Assembly: GCA_963277665.1 (NCBI GenBank)
Contig: OY728165.1
Location: forward strand, 1,753,332,772-1,753,396,771
Direction of reading: 5' to 3'
DNA: 64,000 nt
Source: Viscum album
Taxonomy: Eukaryota > Streptophyta > Magnoliopsida > Santalales > Viscaceae
In this document: positions 45,833 through 58,300 of the stretch, one piece after another
How the letters are laid out: the number at the start of each line of letters is the position of its first letter
How positions within the stretch are numbered: position 1 is the first letter of the stretch
Notes under the pieces: generated by a model
What the model saw: only the letters and a program-made list of their open reading frames with translations
Database searches by the model: none
What the model was told of the DNA's origin: nothing
Position numbers and translations under genes: made by a program

Positions 45833-48709
45833 TGTCACCACATATCCACTAAGACCAATGACTTGGATACCTCAAGCTCTCCTTCCATAGGTAAGGGTTG
45901 GTTACTTGCACTAGATAGGCATATCAAAAAATGGATGGAATTACCCATAAACCTATACACACAGGGACATGGAATACTACACAAAGAAAACGACAAAGGA
46001 TAAAATGTAGTAAACCCAACTTAAAGTACCACCATTGAGAGTAAAATGTGTAAATTAAAAGCAATGGTGTTAGAATACAATCCGGACTAAAAGGAAAGAA
46101 CAACAAATGAACTACAAGCTTCAGAGGTCATCTGCCATGGATCCTACCTGAAAGGTAGTTATAGCTCATCGTGGGATGTCACTATAGCACACGACGTCTA
46201 TTGATGAACCTCCGAGCACCGTTTAAACCTGGCTCACCAAAGTTGCAATCAAATCCTTTCATCGCCTTCACAAGACACAAGAGGTGCGGGGAAATCACAT
46301 TAAGGGGTGAGTATAACAATACACAATAGGGACCCTGAGACAAAACCGGGTCTCACATAAATCCGCAAAGGAAAATATCACAATGTAAGATCTCTATGTG
46401 AAACAAAAAGAAAATGGCACAACTCAAACCAGGTAAAACATATGTACATATGTGTAGATGATTAGTCATACGACTATATCATCTTATTCTATTTAGATGA
46501 TATGATGTTGATCCATGAAGGGTCGCTCTACTATTAATCAACGAAGGTTTTATCTGTTGTTGATCCATGATGGGTCACTGTCCAGCTGATTCACAATATG
46601 TCTTACTACATCTGATCCAAAAATGGTCTCTCTCAGGTTAATCCATGGAGGGAATCTCTTATGCTGATCTAGGAAGGGTAGTTATTATGCTAATCCATGA
46701 AGGGTCACTCTTACACTGATCCATGAAGGGTCTCTCTTCATTCTTCACGTCACAACCAACCAATAGATTCCTGCACATAGAACACTATATTCCAAGAGAA
46801 TATGATCTTCAAGTCATTAGGAATACCTCAACTTCCACTAATTCTCACAAAGATTAATCTAAATTGCCTTCTCATTGTAAGGGCCCCAACGCAAAAGACA
46901 GTGCGTTGAATGGATGCTCAGTCTATAAGATATGAGCATTTTTGTATAAAGGGACTGGTTGGATTCTATTTGGATCCAACCAAGCCATACTCCAACCTCT
47001 ACCAAAACTCACATAGTGAATCTTAGACGGACCACCTTGTTGAAAGTGTCATCATTCCTTAGTTGGTGTGTCAATTGGATGCCCTATTTGCATGCTATTT
47101 CCCTTTTAGTAAAAAGTGGCTGGTTGCATCTTAGCCCAGTCCGACCCAGTCAGACTGACCAGACCAACCTAGCTCGGAGTCCCGACACGCCCCTTTTGAA
47201 TTGGCCAACACGATATGACCCAGCCTGGTTTAGGGTCAGTATGGACTGGTCTGGCTTGGCCAGGCCCATTGGGAATCCCTGGACCTGGCCTAGCTTGGAT
47301 GAGGGTCTAGCCTGCCCACGTAGGTCTGGCCTAACCGGCTTTCTAAGGCATTATACACCAACCAATGACCACCATGCGTCGGAGCGGGCCGGTGGGGTTC
47401 ACCCGGGACATGGTAGCTTCCCCCACACCCCCTTCATAAAGCATGGATATACCCCATGTATAGATCCAGTGACTAAGCCGCATGACTGATAGACGCCACG
47501 ACCTCCTCCGTGTAGGACATCCGCTAACACAGCTGTCTGTTCCGCCATGGCGCGCAGCCTTTGTCGTGGTGCCTTCGGTGCCTGATCGCTGACCGGATCT
47601 TTGGAGGACCACTAGACAAACTATGTTGGTACGTTCTTCACGCAACTGGTGCCTGTGACCTCTCAAGAATGCCTCCTTCCCTTCGGTGGCTTTGAATCAG
47701 TCTTTCTGCCATCTTGAAAATCTAGCCACAAAGAACAAACATGCAGAGGGACTCTTCCCTTGTTGGTTTCAGCCCACGCCCTCTATGTTAGAATTTCAAA
47801 ATAGGGGAGGAGGTTCGGGGATGATGTTCAATCCATTATAAATCAATCTGCAAGAAAACCCCCCAAAAAAGTACCCCGCCGCAAGAACGACCATCATTGG
47901 ATCAACCTGTTCATGGGTTGATCCGCATTCATCATTTAGAATGAAGAACAAGGAAGACTTGTAATAAAATAAATCCCTACCTCATTTGACATTCATGAAA
48001 ATTGCATTCCTTTCTCGAGGGTTCAAGAGGTCGACGTCGTTCATTGCTTCCCGACTTCATTCTTCAAGGTACATTGAAGATGATGACATTCTTCTGGTGT
48101 TATTCATTCTTCTTTATAGGGGAAAATCTCTGGAGGTTTGTCATAGAATTTCCCAGGTCTCAATTCCCAAATTTCTAACGTGTTTTCAAATTAAAAAGGG
48201 AACACATCGAAACATTTCTGTTATGCTGTGATGTGGTTTTGTTACACTATTTGATTTACGAAACACTTTAGCTCTTTCATTGCATCTTAATGATCCATTA
48301 AGGGGATCCCATTAATGCGTCTCTCCATCACCTTATCGGCACTCCGTAGCACCCCCATATAATGCTAAAAAGATAAGACGAAAATAAAATATCATTTTGA
48401 AGTTATTTTATTATTGTCTGAAAATAATTAAAAAATACCTTTTATGTATGACCCTTTCCAGTCAATGTTATGTCCTTTCCTGGGAAATCATGACATTCCG
48501 TGTTCAACAGTGCCCTTGGATTGTTGATTTGAGTACTGGTTCAAAATTTAGAGAAACCTGGTCACACGTTTACTCAAGTGAACTAATGAAAAGTTAAAAA
48601 AATTTCTCCATGCTCATTAGGCCTCAAAATCACATGCTATCCAAGCGTGTGGTCTCGCAATAATTCTATCTATTTTAAGAAAAATATATAGAAATTCTAC
48701 GATAATACA
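45833..48709 (-). repeat. Element E 3' LTR
   Basis: This 2,877-bp block starts TGTATTATC and ends GGTGACA on the minus strand. From about 46,640 rightwards it matches 61,490-63,469: CATTCTTCACGTCACAACCA and TTCACGTCACAGCCAGCC, TCTATAAGATATGAGCATTTTTGTA, GTTGATCCGCATTCATCATTTAG, AAAGGGAACACATC. The middle (about 47,100-47,700) is notably GC-richer than the surroundings and produces a chance 176-codon plus frame and a 107-codon minus frame. The partner LTR keeps neither. Confidence 0.75.
46495..46745. repeat. Minisatellite in E LTR
   Basis: About eight degenerate copies of a unit of roughly 28-36 bases are built on CTGATCCATGAAGGGTCACT (variants ATGATGGGTCACTG, CCATGGAGGGAATCTC, CTAGGAAGGGTAGTT). 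In the truncated partner LTR about three copies remain (61,490-61,580). Confidence 0.7.
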
Positions 48710-48722
48710 TTCTCCCCGCCTT
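48710..48722 (-). other. Polypurine tract of element E
   Basis: The minus strand reads AAGGCGGGGAGAA immediately before the LTR start TGTATTATC. The other LTR copy is followed by flanking DNA instead, which fixes the LTR edge and orientation. Confidence 0.75.
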
Positions 48723-48759
48723 AGGGAATTACATCCCCAAAATACAAAACAAAGGCTAT

Positions 48760-49281
48760 TAAAAAATGGGGTTATGAGCAAGAATCAGAGCCTCCTACTC
48801 CCACGTACCCTCCTTGAGGTTCCCATGTTGCCACTAAATGTGCACTGGAGGAATCGACCATCCATGAAGGACCCACCCAAATGGATCATCTATCTCCACT
48901 ATGAATGGTGAAAACATCACCCCATCATCAATGTCCAGCTTTCCCCAGTCAACAAAATGTGTTGGATCATGCACATACCACATTTTTATGTGACACCTAA
49001 AAATCATCATGCACCTAGTTCATCTTTTAGGGAATAACTAGGTGGTACACCACCTCACCAACTCTTCTCAGAATATGGAAATGTTAGATGAACCTCAGTG
49101 ATAACTTGTAGCCCTAGCCAAATCTCCTCAATCCCTATCTTGGTGAGAAATGAAAGAAAACATGGCCCCCCTCCTTGAACTTCATGGGTATCTATCTCCT
49201 TTAAGAATATGATTTCTGCCAACTCTGTATAGTCCTTATCCGCTCCTGGATGGTCTGATCCTTCTCATTGGTATCCCATAC
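48760..49281 (-). pseudogene. E integrase C-terminal part (separated by D)
   Basis: Minus-strand reading from 49,281 gives TNEKDQTIQERIRTIQSWQ, then KFKEGGHVFF and RRVGEVVYHL, equivalent to the C-terminal SRQKSYADxRRxxLEF, VGDxVFLxVSP and DRVGxVAYRLALP patterns of gypsy integrase. Stops and shifts are frequent. The last recognisable piece lies near 48,900, and a chromodomain-like tail is not clear. Its core partner lies on the far side of element D (58,961-59,860). Confidence 0.65.
49277..49281. repeat. Target-site duplication of element D, left copy
   Basis: CATAC precedes the LTR start TGTCACACC. The right copy, 58,961-58,965, is CGTAC. The difference is what CpG deamination would produce. 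Confidence 0.75.
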
Positions 49282-49479
49282 TGTCACACCCACCATCTTA
49301 AATTAATTTTTATTTTAATAAATCATGGCTCCCGGTCCACATGAGAAGGTCCATGCCAGGTCCCAACTTAAAATATTCGACGTTTAAATATTTTACTAAG
49401 TTTCGGACCCTGCGCAGTCCCTGCGTAGTTGGCAGTAGCCACACAACTGGCCCATGTGTCATGAAATTGCTCATTATTT

Positions 49480-49740
49480 TATTACTATTATTGTTTTTTG
49501 TAAGATAAATGATTAAAATTATTATTAAAATTATTCTCATTGTATTAAATGTATTGTAATTATTTTCTTATAGTTATTGTTATTTTAATTATTATTGAAA
49601 TAATTATTATTTTTACTGTTGATAATTTTTATTAATATTATCTCTATCATTGCTATTTTTATTAATTTTGTTTTGGGTATTATTATTATTATTATTATTT
49701 TATTATTATCATTATTTTTCCTACTATTATTATAATGATA
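49480..49740 (+). repeat. ATT-rich simple-sequence tract in D 5' LTR
   Basis: The tract is dominated by TAT/ATT triplets, with clean (ATT)n runs near 49,680-49,705. The matching tract of the 3' LTR is at about 55,585-55,820. It directly precedes the C-rich island. Confidence 0.85.
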
Positions 49741-49764
49741 AAAAGAAAAAAAATGGAAACCTAG

Positions 49765-50400
49765 GTCTACCCGCACTCCCCCTCCCCATTCTTCTTCTCC
49801 TACATTCCATGCTTCGTCCCCCCTTCTCAAGCTGCTCTCCATCCAGGACCCCCGCCGCGCTCCCCCTTCACCCTTGCCTCATGGAGCACTCGATCCCCAG
49901 CACTTCCCTCCCCTCACCAGCAAGCTCGAGCAGGCCGACCAAACCCCTTTTTTCCCAGCCTTACCCTCAACCATCCCTTCCTAGCCCCGAGCATCGACAA
50001 CCCGCATCACCTCTAGCTCCCATATGCCTCCTACCCTCTATCCGGCTCCCAAAGGCCGCCACACCAAGCCTCCAACCCTCCACATTCACCCTCATCTCCC
50101 TCGCGCCCCGACCTCCCTGCGTAGCGCCGCTACGCTGTCCTCTCCTCTACAGCCGCCAACCCTTCCGCATTTTCCCCTCTGCCAGCCAGCCCCTACGCTG
50201 CCATCCCAGCACATCTCGCCTTCAACCTCACCTTTAATCTCACCCATTCATCACCCTAGGCCTCTGCGATCCAGACAAATGACTATCCTCCAACCACTTC
50301 CTCACCCTTCCGGTTTGACCTCCCTCTCACTGGCAATTTGAACCCCCTTGCCCGGTGTCGCTGCCTTGCTCCGGCGTGGCCGCATCACCCCTTACCAGAA
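49765..50400 (+). promoter_or_regulatory. C-rich island in D 5' LTR
   Basis: About 640 bases are strongly enriched in C on the plus strand (for example CACTCCCCCTCCCC, CCCCCGCCGCGCTCCCCC), inside DNA that is otherwise mostly A and T. CpG is frequent. The block recurs in the 3' LTR at 55,845-56,500. It follows a TAATGATAAAAAG sequence (49,733) that might serve as a TATA element, so it could be a GC-rich leader or promoter-proximal region. That role is inference. Confidence 0.55.
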
Positions 50401-51786
50401 ACCATCTCCACCTTCGGTATATCTATTCATTGATTTGTTTATTTATTTATTTTCCCATAATTTCATCTTTGGTGTTTTTATTTAATTTAGATAAATTTCA
50501 ATACTTTTGTGGGTTGTGTGTTTTTATCGTTGTTCAGTGGCTGAGGTTAGTCCGTGAGGGATTGTTATACTTCCAGTGAGGTTCTGTCGCGTCCGCTCTT
50601 GGGTTGAGGTAGGTAATTCCATGGTTTTCCTTTCCTCAGTCTAATTGATGCTTGGGTATTTTGATAATTTTAATTTATGTGAATCACACCTTTTACATAT
50701 TCATAATATTCATACTATAGTGTTTTAAAAATTTTATAATTATTCAAAAGAATGTTTTGAGTCAATTCCTGGTTCGAGTCTGTAATTATTTGATTATGTG
50801 CCAAATCATGTTTTGATATTGTTTATTGATATTTTTTTGGGGTGTTTCATTTTATGTCAATACATTTTGATAAAAAAAATAATACTTTGAAGGTGAATAT
50901 TTTATTATGAAAATATTTGTGTGCACTTGACACATTTGATAAAATACTATAGTTTTAAAACTGGAATGTAGGGTTTTAATGAAATGTTTCTCCATGATTA
51001 TGCAATGTTCCAGAATTGGTTATTTGTAAACATGCTTTGGTTAATAATTTTTGTGTTGGTATAACATGCTAATTGTGCAAAGGTGTTAAAATAAAAACGG
51101 GGATCTTTGGTTTTTAATTTGGTGGTGTGATTTTTTCAAATAAAGTGAGTGGTTGGCTTTAGTTTCAAAATGATAGTTTTGTGGGAACATTTTTGATCAT
51201 TTTCTTGGAGAGAAAATGTGTTATTGGATGTTGTCACATCTATGGGGGCACTTGGTGCACCCATGGATGTGCTTCCATGTGACAATGGCATCTTTGAACT
51301 ACTGTTTCTTTAAAAAATTGGTTTACAAATTGGTTCTTGTTTCCTAAGTAAGATTTGGTCCTTTGTGTATTTTTTGTGATAGGTTTGAAGTGTGATCTCA
51401 AGTGTGTTTCTGTTTGGCTTTGAAAATATTAATTTTGAATTTGTGTAATGTTTCGGGTAATGTTTTTGGATATGACAACTTAATGACCCGTTTGGCTCTT
51501 CCAGTTCATGGGTGGAGTTGTGTTAACCTTTTAAATGGTCTGCGTTTGGAAGCTGTGTATGCCTAGTTGGAACTGTAATTGTTTTTTAGAATGATAATTT
51601 TGACATGGGTGTGTCGTGATGGCCCAATTGGAACATTCAGCTTTAATGTAATGTTTTTTTCGACTCTTTGAAATGATGACGTTTTGGTTACTATATCCCA
51701 TATAACAACATTTGTATTTTGAAAAAGGTATCAAATGGTTTTAATGATTTCTTGCCATGAATGCCCAGTTGGAACCATTGATGATA

Positions 51787-51825
51787 TGTTATATATATAT
51801 ATATATGTGTGTCTATATATATACT
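51787..51825 (+). repeat. AT microsatellite in D 5' LTR
   Basis: ATGTTATATATATATATATA runs into TGTGTGTCTATATATATAC. The equivalent in the 3' LTR is at about 57,900-57,938, with fewer units. Confidence 0.85.
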
Positions 51826-52856
51826 GGGGCACCTCTATAGGGGGGATACCTCTTATGGGTTATCTTGCAGAGTGTCCTTGTTTGGGGTAGGCAAGTGTGG
51901 TGAGATGAGTCACATGTGAGAGGGCCTCCTACTTACACAATATTATTGTAACCACCATAGGTTCCTGGGGGTCTTTTAGAGACCGAATGATGGTTCTTGA
52001 CCAATCCCAGTTAAACGTGTTGGTACCCCCTGGATTTGTTGTTAGGACAACTGGGCTTTGCTACTAGATTGGTCAGTTAGGGTGGCCAATTGGTTATAGA
52101 CATAGGAGCATCACCATACACCAGAAGGTTGTTCTGAAACCAAGTACGAAAAGGGGTCTTCTAGAGATGTTTAGGATCACCCATGGTTACTGGAATATTT
52201 TCATTCCTTTTTTACTTTCCGTGTACTAATTTATTTTCTGTTTGCGCTCTTACTTGTTTTACTCTTTAACAGCTTTGGTATATTCTGTTTTGGACATTGT
52301 TTATAAAATGAAAAATGTTTTTTTTGGAAAATGGAATGCAACGTGTGTTGGGTTTTAAATGTGAAAAACATGTTGCTTATTTTCAAATGTGAAAACCGAA
52401 ATTGTATAATTGGATTTCAAACTTGCATTAATGGATTGATTTGAGAAAGGAGACGTTGGATTCTATGGTTTATTTTGGAATCCCTACTGAGAATTTTAAA
52501 TTCTCATGCCTACTTTATCATTTCAGTTGCATGTTTCCTTTGATCAGGTCTCTCTTGGTTGAGTTTCTCATTGTTGGATCAAGGTCAGCTTTTGGTTGGG
52601 AGGTGACATGGATGGTCACATGGAGGTATGTTGAGGCGTTCTGTTTATTTTCATATTGTGATTCTTGAGTTACATTTTTTTTCTTTTATTCATGTTTATA
52701 TATTTATATTTTAGGTGCCAAATCATTCCCAACATTTTAATTTTGATGCTCGACACTAGTTTCCACCCCATGGGGAATGAGAGTTCCCTTTGTACCATGT
52801 CGCAGACCGGCACAGTTGACCGATTTAGGGTCGACCTAGGTTGGTACATGAAAAAA

Positions 52857-52871
52857 TGGAATCAGAGGAGG
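52857..52871 (+). other. Primer binding site of element D
   Basis: TGGAATCAGAGGAGG matches TGGTATCAGAGCAGG (tRNA-Met type) except for two positions, and lies three bases after the LTR end. The 3' LTR lacks it, which fixes the LTR boundary. Confidence 0.75.
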
Positions 52872-53839
52872 CCCTTTTTATTTTTAGTAACCAGTAGATG
52901 GAGATTAGGATTTCTGGGACTCGAGAGGTTGGTACGAGAAGGGCATTATGAACCCTCACCCATTTCGAAACTCGAGTCTCCAGGGGTAGTCCGGTAATCG
53001 AGTCCTTGTATTGTTCTTATTTTCTTTTGATTGAGGGATGACAATAGAGGATAACTGATGTAACATTGTGATTTCACATGGAGTAGTGACCCATGCGGAG
53101 TCCGATTACTCAGTTTATGTTCCTCTTAGTTGTTGGTGCTTACTTGGAGCATGGCCCATGACCATGTCACTAGGTTAAGCATGAATACTAGTTCCTCACT
53201 TCAGTAATTTGATGCAATTTGAGTGTCATCGTGATTTTGATTGGAGTAAGTGCATTTTTAAAAATTAAAAAAGGGGGTTTTGAAATGAGAATGATTTCTT
53301 TTGAATGACGTTTAATTTTTTAAAGGGATTTTTAAAACTGAAAGTTCTTTGTTCAAAAATAGGGTGGTTGCTTGGAACTGGTAGATATATGGTTTGGGGG
53401 AAACCTCGGGTACTCTATTGGAACATTTTCACATGTGTGAGAATACATGAGAAGTTTGTGTTGGTGCATATGGATGAAAGTGGATGAAGGCATGTGAAAC
53501 GGTTCATGAGATTAATGGGGTGTGCACTAGGAATTAATGGCATGACTTTGTTATTCTAAAGTGATTTTAATAAAGGGAAAATAATTTTTTGTAAATTGAA
53601 ATTTGTTTGAAAAGTGGGTTTGGTATTTGGAAAGTTTCCTTCAATGACTATTGTTTTGAAATACAAAATAAAAATGAGATTTTAAGGAATATATATTGGG
53701 TTATGTTTTCATCTGTTTGTTCTTCTTTGAGATGATTTCTTTTAGATGATGGTGCTTTCAAAGATGTTGCTTCCACTTAATGCTAGTTTGGGTTATGTTT
53801 TTTATATGTTGTTCAGAAAATGATGCATAGAAAGGTACC

Positions 53840-54370
53840 CAAGGTTTCTAATAAGTCATGCCTAGTTTTTGGTCCTTCTCAGACATTCCCTATCCTTCAC
53901 GGTGATCTAGGCCCATTAGAAGTAGAAGAATTGCTTAAATAGGTCAAGAGCATCTTTAGGGTATTGGGAACCCCCGAAGCTGTCAGAGTGCATGCTGTTT
54001 TGGGTTTGTTCTAAGGATATTCTCTAGATGAATGGGAGTTGGCCACCACACCATCACTGAATGTTGAGATGACATGGGATGTCTTTAAATCCGTCTTCGC
54101 CTGATGGTTTATACCCGAAGAGGTGAAGACAAATAAAAGGGAAGAGCTCATGCATATTCAACAAGTCCAATGAATGGTGAAGGCATATGTTTACCATTTC
54201 AAAGATCTTGTGTCCTTTTCTCCTTAGGAATCATCATAAGACATGATGAAGATTTCCTTCTTCATCAGAGGTCTTCTTCTAGAGATCATGTAGCGGGTCC
54301 TCTTTTCTAAGGGCCATCATTTTGAGAAGCTGGTGGATGAGGCATTCATAGGTGACTTGGTCTCCATAGT
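53840..54370 (+). pseudogene. D gag remnant
   Basis: One frame, despite stops, reads through the plant gypsy capsid pattern: EVEELLK, VKSIFRVLGTPEAVRVH, GYSLDEWELATTPSLN, MTWDVFKSVFA, WFIPEEVKTNKREELMHIQ, VKAYVYHFKDLVSFSP, MMKISFFIRGLLLEI. These equate to the usual EAEEWLxxMERIFRVL, WxxFKxxFxxRFFPEExKxxKREELMxLxQ and IRRFVRGLxPEI segments. At least seven in-frame stops occur, mostly at Trp, Arg or Gln codon positions. A zinc-knuckle-like trace (HQCG, then FGNK) may follow near 54,510. No protease or RT follows. Confidence 0.75.
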
Positions 54371-55392
54371 GTAAAGGGTTGGAAATCCAGTATACTTTAT
54401 TGCATACAAAGGTTCTCCATCTGGCAATCAAGGTGTGTGAGAGGAACCTGTTTCTAAAGAGTCCTCCGCAGTGGGTTTGGCTTCTAGTTCGTCAGACCTT
54501 TGAGTGGTGTACCACCAGTGTGGCTGATTTGGGAACAAAAGGCCATAATTTAACATCTCTCCATAGACGAGTCATCGTTGTGGGTGCCTGGGTCATATAG
54601 GGATGTTTTGCAGGAAGAGTCACCTAAGGAAGACGCTCTGAATGGAGGAATTTCAGTACCTAACTGTGAGGTAGGAAATAATTCATCCAATAGATCTCCA
54701 GCCATTGGCCTTGGGGTGAAGCTCACACTCAGTCATGAGTTGCCAAGGGTGTGAAGCCTTGGTCCAAGTATTGTGTTCTGTGTTGACAGTAGAACATTTA
54801 AAGACTTTTTATTTTTTTGTAATGTAAAAGTTTTGACATTGTTGTTAGTTCATAATTTCATCGTTGAGTCATAGTAGACATGTTATGTTGTAATCGAACA
54901 TGTTTTGTTTATCTAGTCATGTTTTTTTGAATCATGTGTTTTCTTAAAAGTGTGACTGACCCTTGTATAAATTGGTCTTAGTTTGGAGGAATTCCTTTGG
55001 AGATGTAAGTGCCTTCGGAAGATTCAAGGCTTGTGGTTATACTCAGGTTCTATGTTGGGATCATGTTCTTCATGGAAGTTTTTCTCTAGTGTTGAAGGTT
55101 TTTGGAATGGGTCGAGATTTCCATGTTTCAGCAGAGGTGTTGTTTCTCTTGTGCTATAAAATATAGTTTGGAATGGTTGGGAGTTCCTTCATCACCCCCC
55201 TCCGGGGGTGGTATGTTAAGGTGTTAAATTTCTGCAATTGTTGAATTCTTGTGGTGGGGAGAACCCTCTCATGTTCTCCCATTATCTTGTGGTGTGGTTC
55301 CTTTTTGTTTCAGTTGGGCATGGATTCTTGCTTTGTCCATTATTCACCTAGGTGACTTTCTGGGGGCAGAAAGTGTCTGTGTTGGATAGAAT
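54371..55392 (+). other. D internal region after gag
   Basis: This is non-coding as far as I can tell, with no RT, RNase H or integrase motif in any frame. A GGGGGCAGAAAG purine tract at about 55,365-55,372 lies some 20 bases before the 3' LTR and may be the polypurine tract. A similar offset is seen in F. Confidence 0.5.
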
Positions 55393-58300
55393 TATCACAC
55401 CCACCATCTCAAATTAATTTATATTTTTTTAAATCTTGGCTATGGTTCCACGTGACATGGTCCAGGACAGGTCCCAACAAAAATTTTTGGACGTTTAAAT
55501 ATTTTACAAAGTTTCGGACCCTGCGTGGTCACTTCGTAGTTGGCGGTAGCCATGCAGCTAGCCCGGGTGTCGAGCAATTTCTCATTATTTTATTACTATT
55601 ATTGTTGTTGTTTTTTAATTAAAAAATTTTAAAATTATTTTCATTATATTAAAGGTATTATAATTATTTCCCTATCTTCATTGTTATTTGTATTATTATT
55701 ATCGTTGTTAATTTTTATTATTATTATCTTTATCATTGTTATTTTTATAAATTTTATTTTGGGTTTCATTATTATTATTTTATTTTTTTATTATCATTAT
55801 TATTACTATTATTATTATAATGATAAAAAGAAAAAAAAGGAAACCTAGGTCTATCCGTACACCCACTCCCCATTCTTCTTCTCCTACGCGTCGTGCTCCA
55901 TTCCCCCCTTCTCACGCTGATCTCTCTCCAGGACCCCCACTGTGCTCCCCCCTTCACCCTTGCCTCATGCCGCCCTCGATCCCTAGCACTTACTTCCCCT
56001 CGCCAACATGCTGGAGCTGGCTAATCAGCCCTCTTTTTCCTGGCCTCACCCTCATGATTCCCTGCCTTTCCCCTAGCGCTGACACCCCACCTCACCCTAG
56101 CTCTTTTGCAACTCCTTCCCTTCATTTGGCTCATAAGGCCACCACATAGAGCCTCTGACCCTCCGACTTCACCCTCATCTCCCTCGCGCCATGGCCTCCC
56201 TGCGCAGTGCTGCTCCCCGGTCCTCTCCTCTATAGCCACCAGCCCTTCCGCATTTTCCGTTCTTCCAGCTAGCCCTTGCACTGCCTGCCCAGTACCTCTC
56301 ATCTTCGACCTCGCCTTGCCTCTCACCCCTTCAGCGCCCCAGGCCTCTATGCTCTAGCCTGCCGACCAGACTCCAACTGCTACCTCCCCCTTCCGGTCTG
56401 ACCTCCCTCTCACTGGCATTCCCAACCCCCTTGCATGGTGCCCCTGCCTTGCTCCGGCGTGGCCACTTCACCCCTTACCGGCAACCGTCTCCAACTATGG
56501 TATATCTATTCATTCATTCATTTGTTTGTTTGTTTATTAACTTTTTTTGTTAATTTATTAATTTATTTTCCCTTCATTTCAACTTTGGTGTTTTCATTTA
56601 ATTTGGATAAATTTTAATACTGTCGTGGGTTGTGTGTTTTTATCGTTGTTCAGCAGGTGCATTTAGTCCACGAGGGATTGATATAATTTCGTTGAGGTTC
56701 TGTCACCTCTGCTCTTGGGTTGAGGTAGGTATTTCCATGGTTTTCCTTTCCGCAATCTAATTTATGCTTGGGTGTTTCGATAATTTTTTTATGCGATTCA
56801 TAGCTTTGACATATTCATAATTTTCCTGCTATAGTGTTTTAAAATTTTAAGGATTAATCAAAAGCGTGTTTTGAGTCAATTTCAGGTTCGAGTCTGCAGT
56901 TATTGGATTATGTTCTAAATCCTTTTTTGATATTGTTTATGGATATTTTTTTTGGTCTTCTTTTATTATGTTAATATAGTTTGATAAAAAAATAATAATT
57001 TGAAGGTGAATATTTGATTATGATAATGTTTGTGTACACTTGACGTATTTTATAAAATACTATTATTTTCAAAGTGGAATTGAGGGTTTTTAAGAAATTT
57101 TTATCCTTGATTACACTTTGTGATAGCATTGGTTATTTGTAAACCCTATTTGGTTTATAATTTATGTGTTGGTATAACAAGATAATTGTGTTAAGGTGTT
57201 AAAATAAATAGGGGGATCTTTGGTTTTTAATGTCGCGGTGTGAGTTCTTTTCAAATAAAGTGAGCGGTTGGCTTCAATTTCAAAATGGTAGTTTTATGGG
57301 AATAGTGTTTTTTGTTTTCATCGAGTGTAGGTGTGCCATTGTATATTGGCACGTCTATGGCTTCACTAGGTGAACCCATGGACGTGCCTTCAAGTGACAA
57401 TGACATCTTTGAACTAGGGTTTCTTAAAAACCGTGGTATACTAATTGGTTCTTGTTTCTTAATTTAGATTCGGTTCTTTTGTGTGGGTTTTGTGAAAGGT
57501 TTGAAGTGTGATCTCAAGGGTGTGCCTGTTTGGCTTTGAAAATATAATAGTTATATTTGTGTAATGTTTTGGGTAATGTTTTTGGATATGACAACTTATA
57601 GGTGGTTTGGCTCTTCCAGTTCATGCGTGGAGCTGTGTTAACCTTTTAAATGGTTTGTGTTTGGAAATTGTGTATGACTGGTTGGAAGTTTAAATGTTTT
57701 TAGAATAATGATTTATATCGTGGTGTGTCATGATGGCCTGTTTGGTACATTCATATTTAATGTAATTTTAACATTGACTCTTTCTAATGACAATGTTTTG
57801 GTCACTATATGCCCATATAACAACGTTAGTATTTTGAAAAAGGTGTCAAATGGTTTTAATGATTTCATTGAATGAAGGTCCGGTTGGCACCTTTGATGAT
57901 ATGTTATATATATATATATTTGTGTATATATATACTAGGGCACCTCTAAGGGTGGATATTCCTTATGGGTTATCATGTGGAGTGTCCGTGTTTAGGGTAG
58001 GCAAGTGCGGTGAGATGAGTCACAAATGAGAGGGCCTCCTACTTACAGAATACTATTGTAACCACCATGGGTTCCTGTGCATCTTTTTGAGATCGAGTGA
58101 CCATTGATGACCAAACCCGATTAGACAGGTTGGTGCCCCTGGATTTGTTGTTAGGCCAGGTGGGCTTTCCCACTGGATTGGTCAGCTAGAGAGGACAGTT
58201 GGTTATAGGCTTAGGAGATTCACCATATGCTGATAGGTGGTTCCGAAACCAAGTACATCCAGGGGTCATCTAGGGATGTTTAGGATCACCCATGGTTACT

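Larger units (their letters stand above)
49282..52853 (+). repeat. Element D 5' LTR
   Basis: It starts TGTCACACCCACCATC and ends ACATGAAA (partner TGTGACA). In order it contains a GTTTCGGACCCTGCG block, an ATT-rich tract, a C-rich island, a long T-rich stretch, an AT microsatellite, a GGGGCACCTCT...GAGAGGGCCTCCTACTTACA block, and the conserved end with GTTTAGGGTCGACC-type sequence. The 195-codon plus frame at 49,650-50,237 spans the ATT tract and C-rich island. It is low complexity and broken in the other LTR, so it is not called as a gene. Confidence 0.92.

Noticed and set aside
46495..46745. CRISPR-like regularly spaced repeats
   Set aside because: Units are degenerate and contiguous without unique spacers, and the setting is a plant LTR.
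46959..47489. 176-codon plus-strand open frame
   Set aside because: It lies in the GC-richer middle of the E LTR and is broken in the other LTR copy. It resembles no protein family.
47343..47666. 107-codon minus frame
   Set aside because: It is a composition-driven frame in the E LTR, not conserved at 62,100-62,400.
49650..50237. 195-codon plus-strand open frame
   Set aside because: It spans an ATT microsatellite and the C-rich island, gives poly-Leu/Tyr then Pro/Ser-rich sequence, and is not kept open in the matching 3' LTR.
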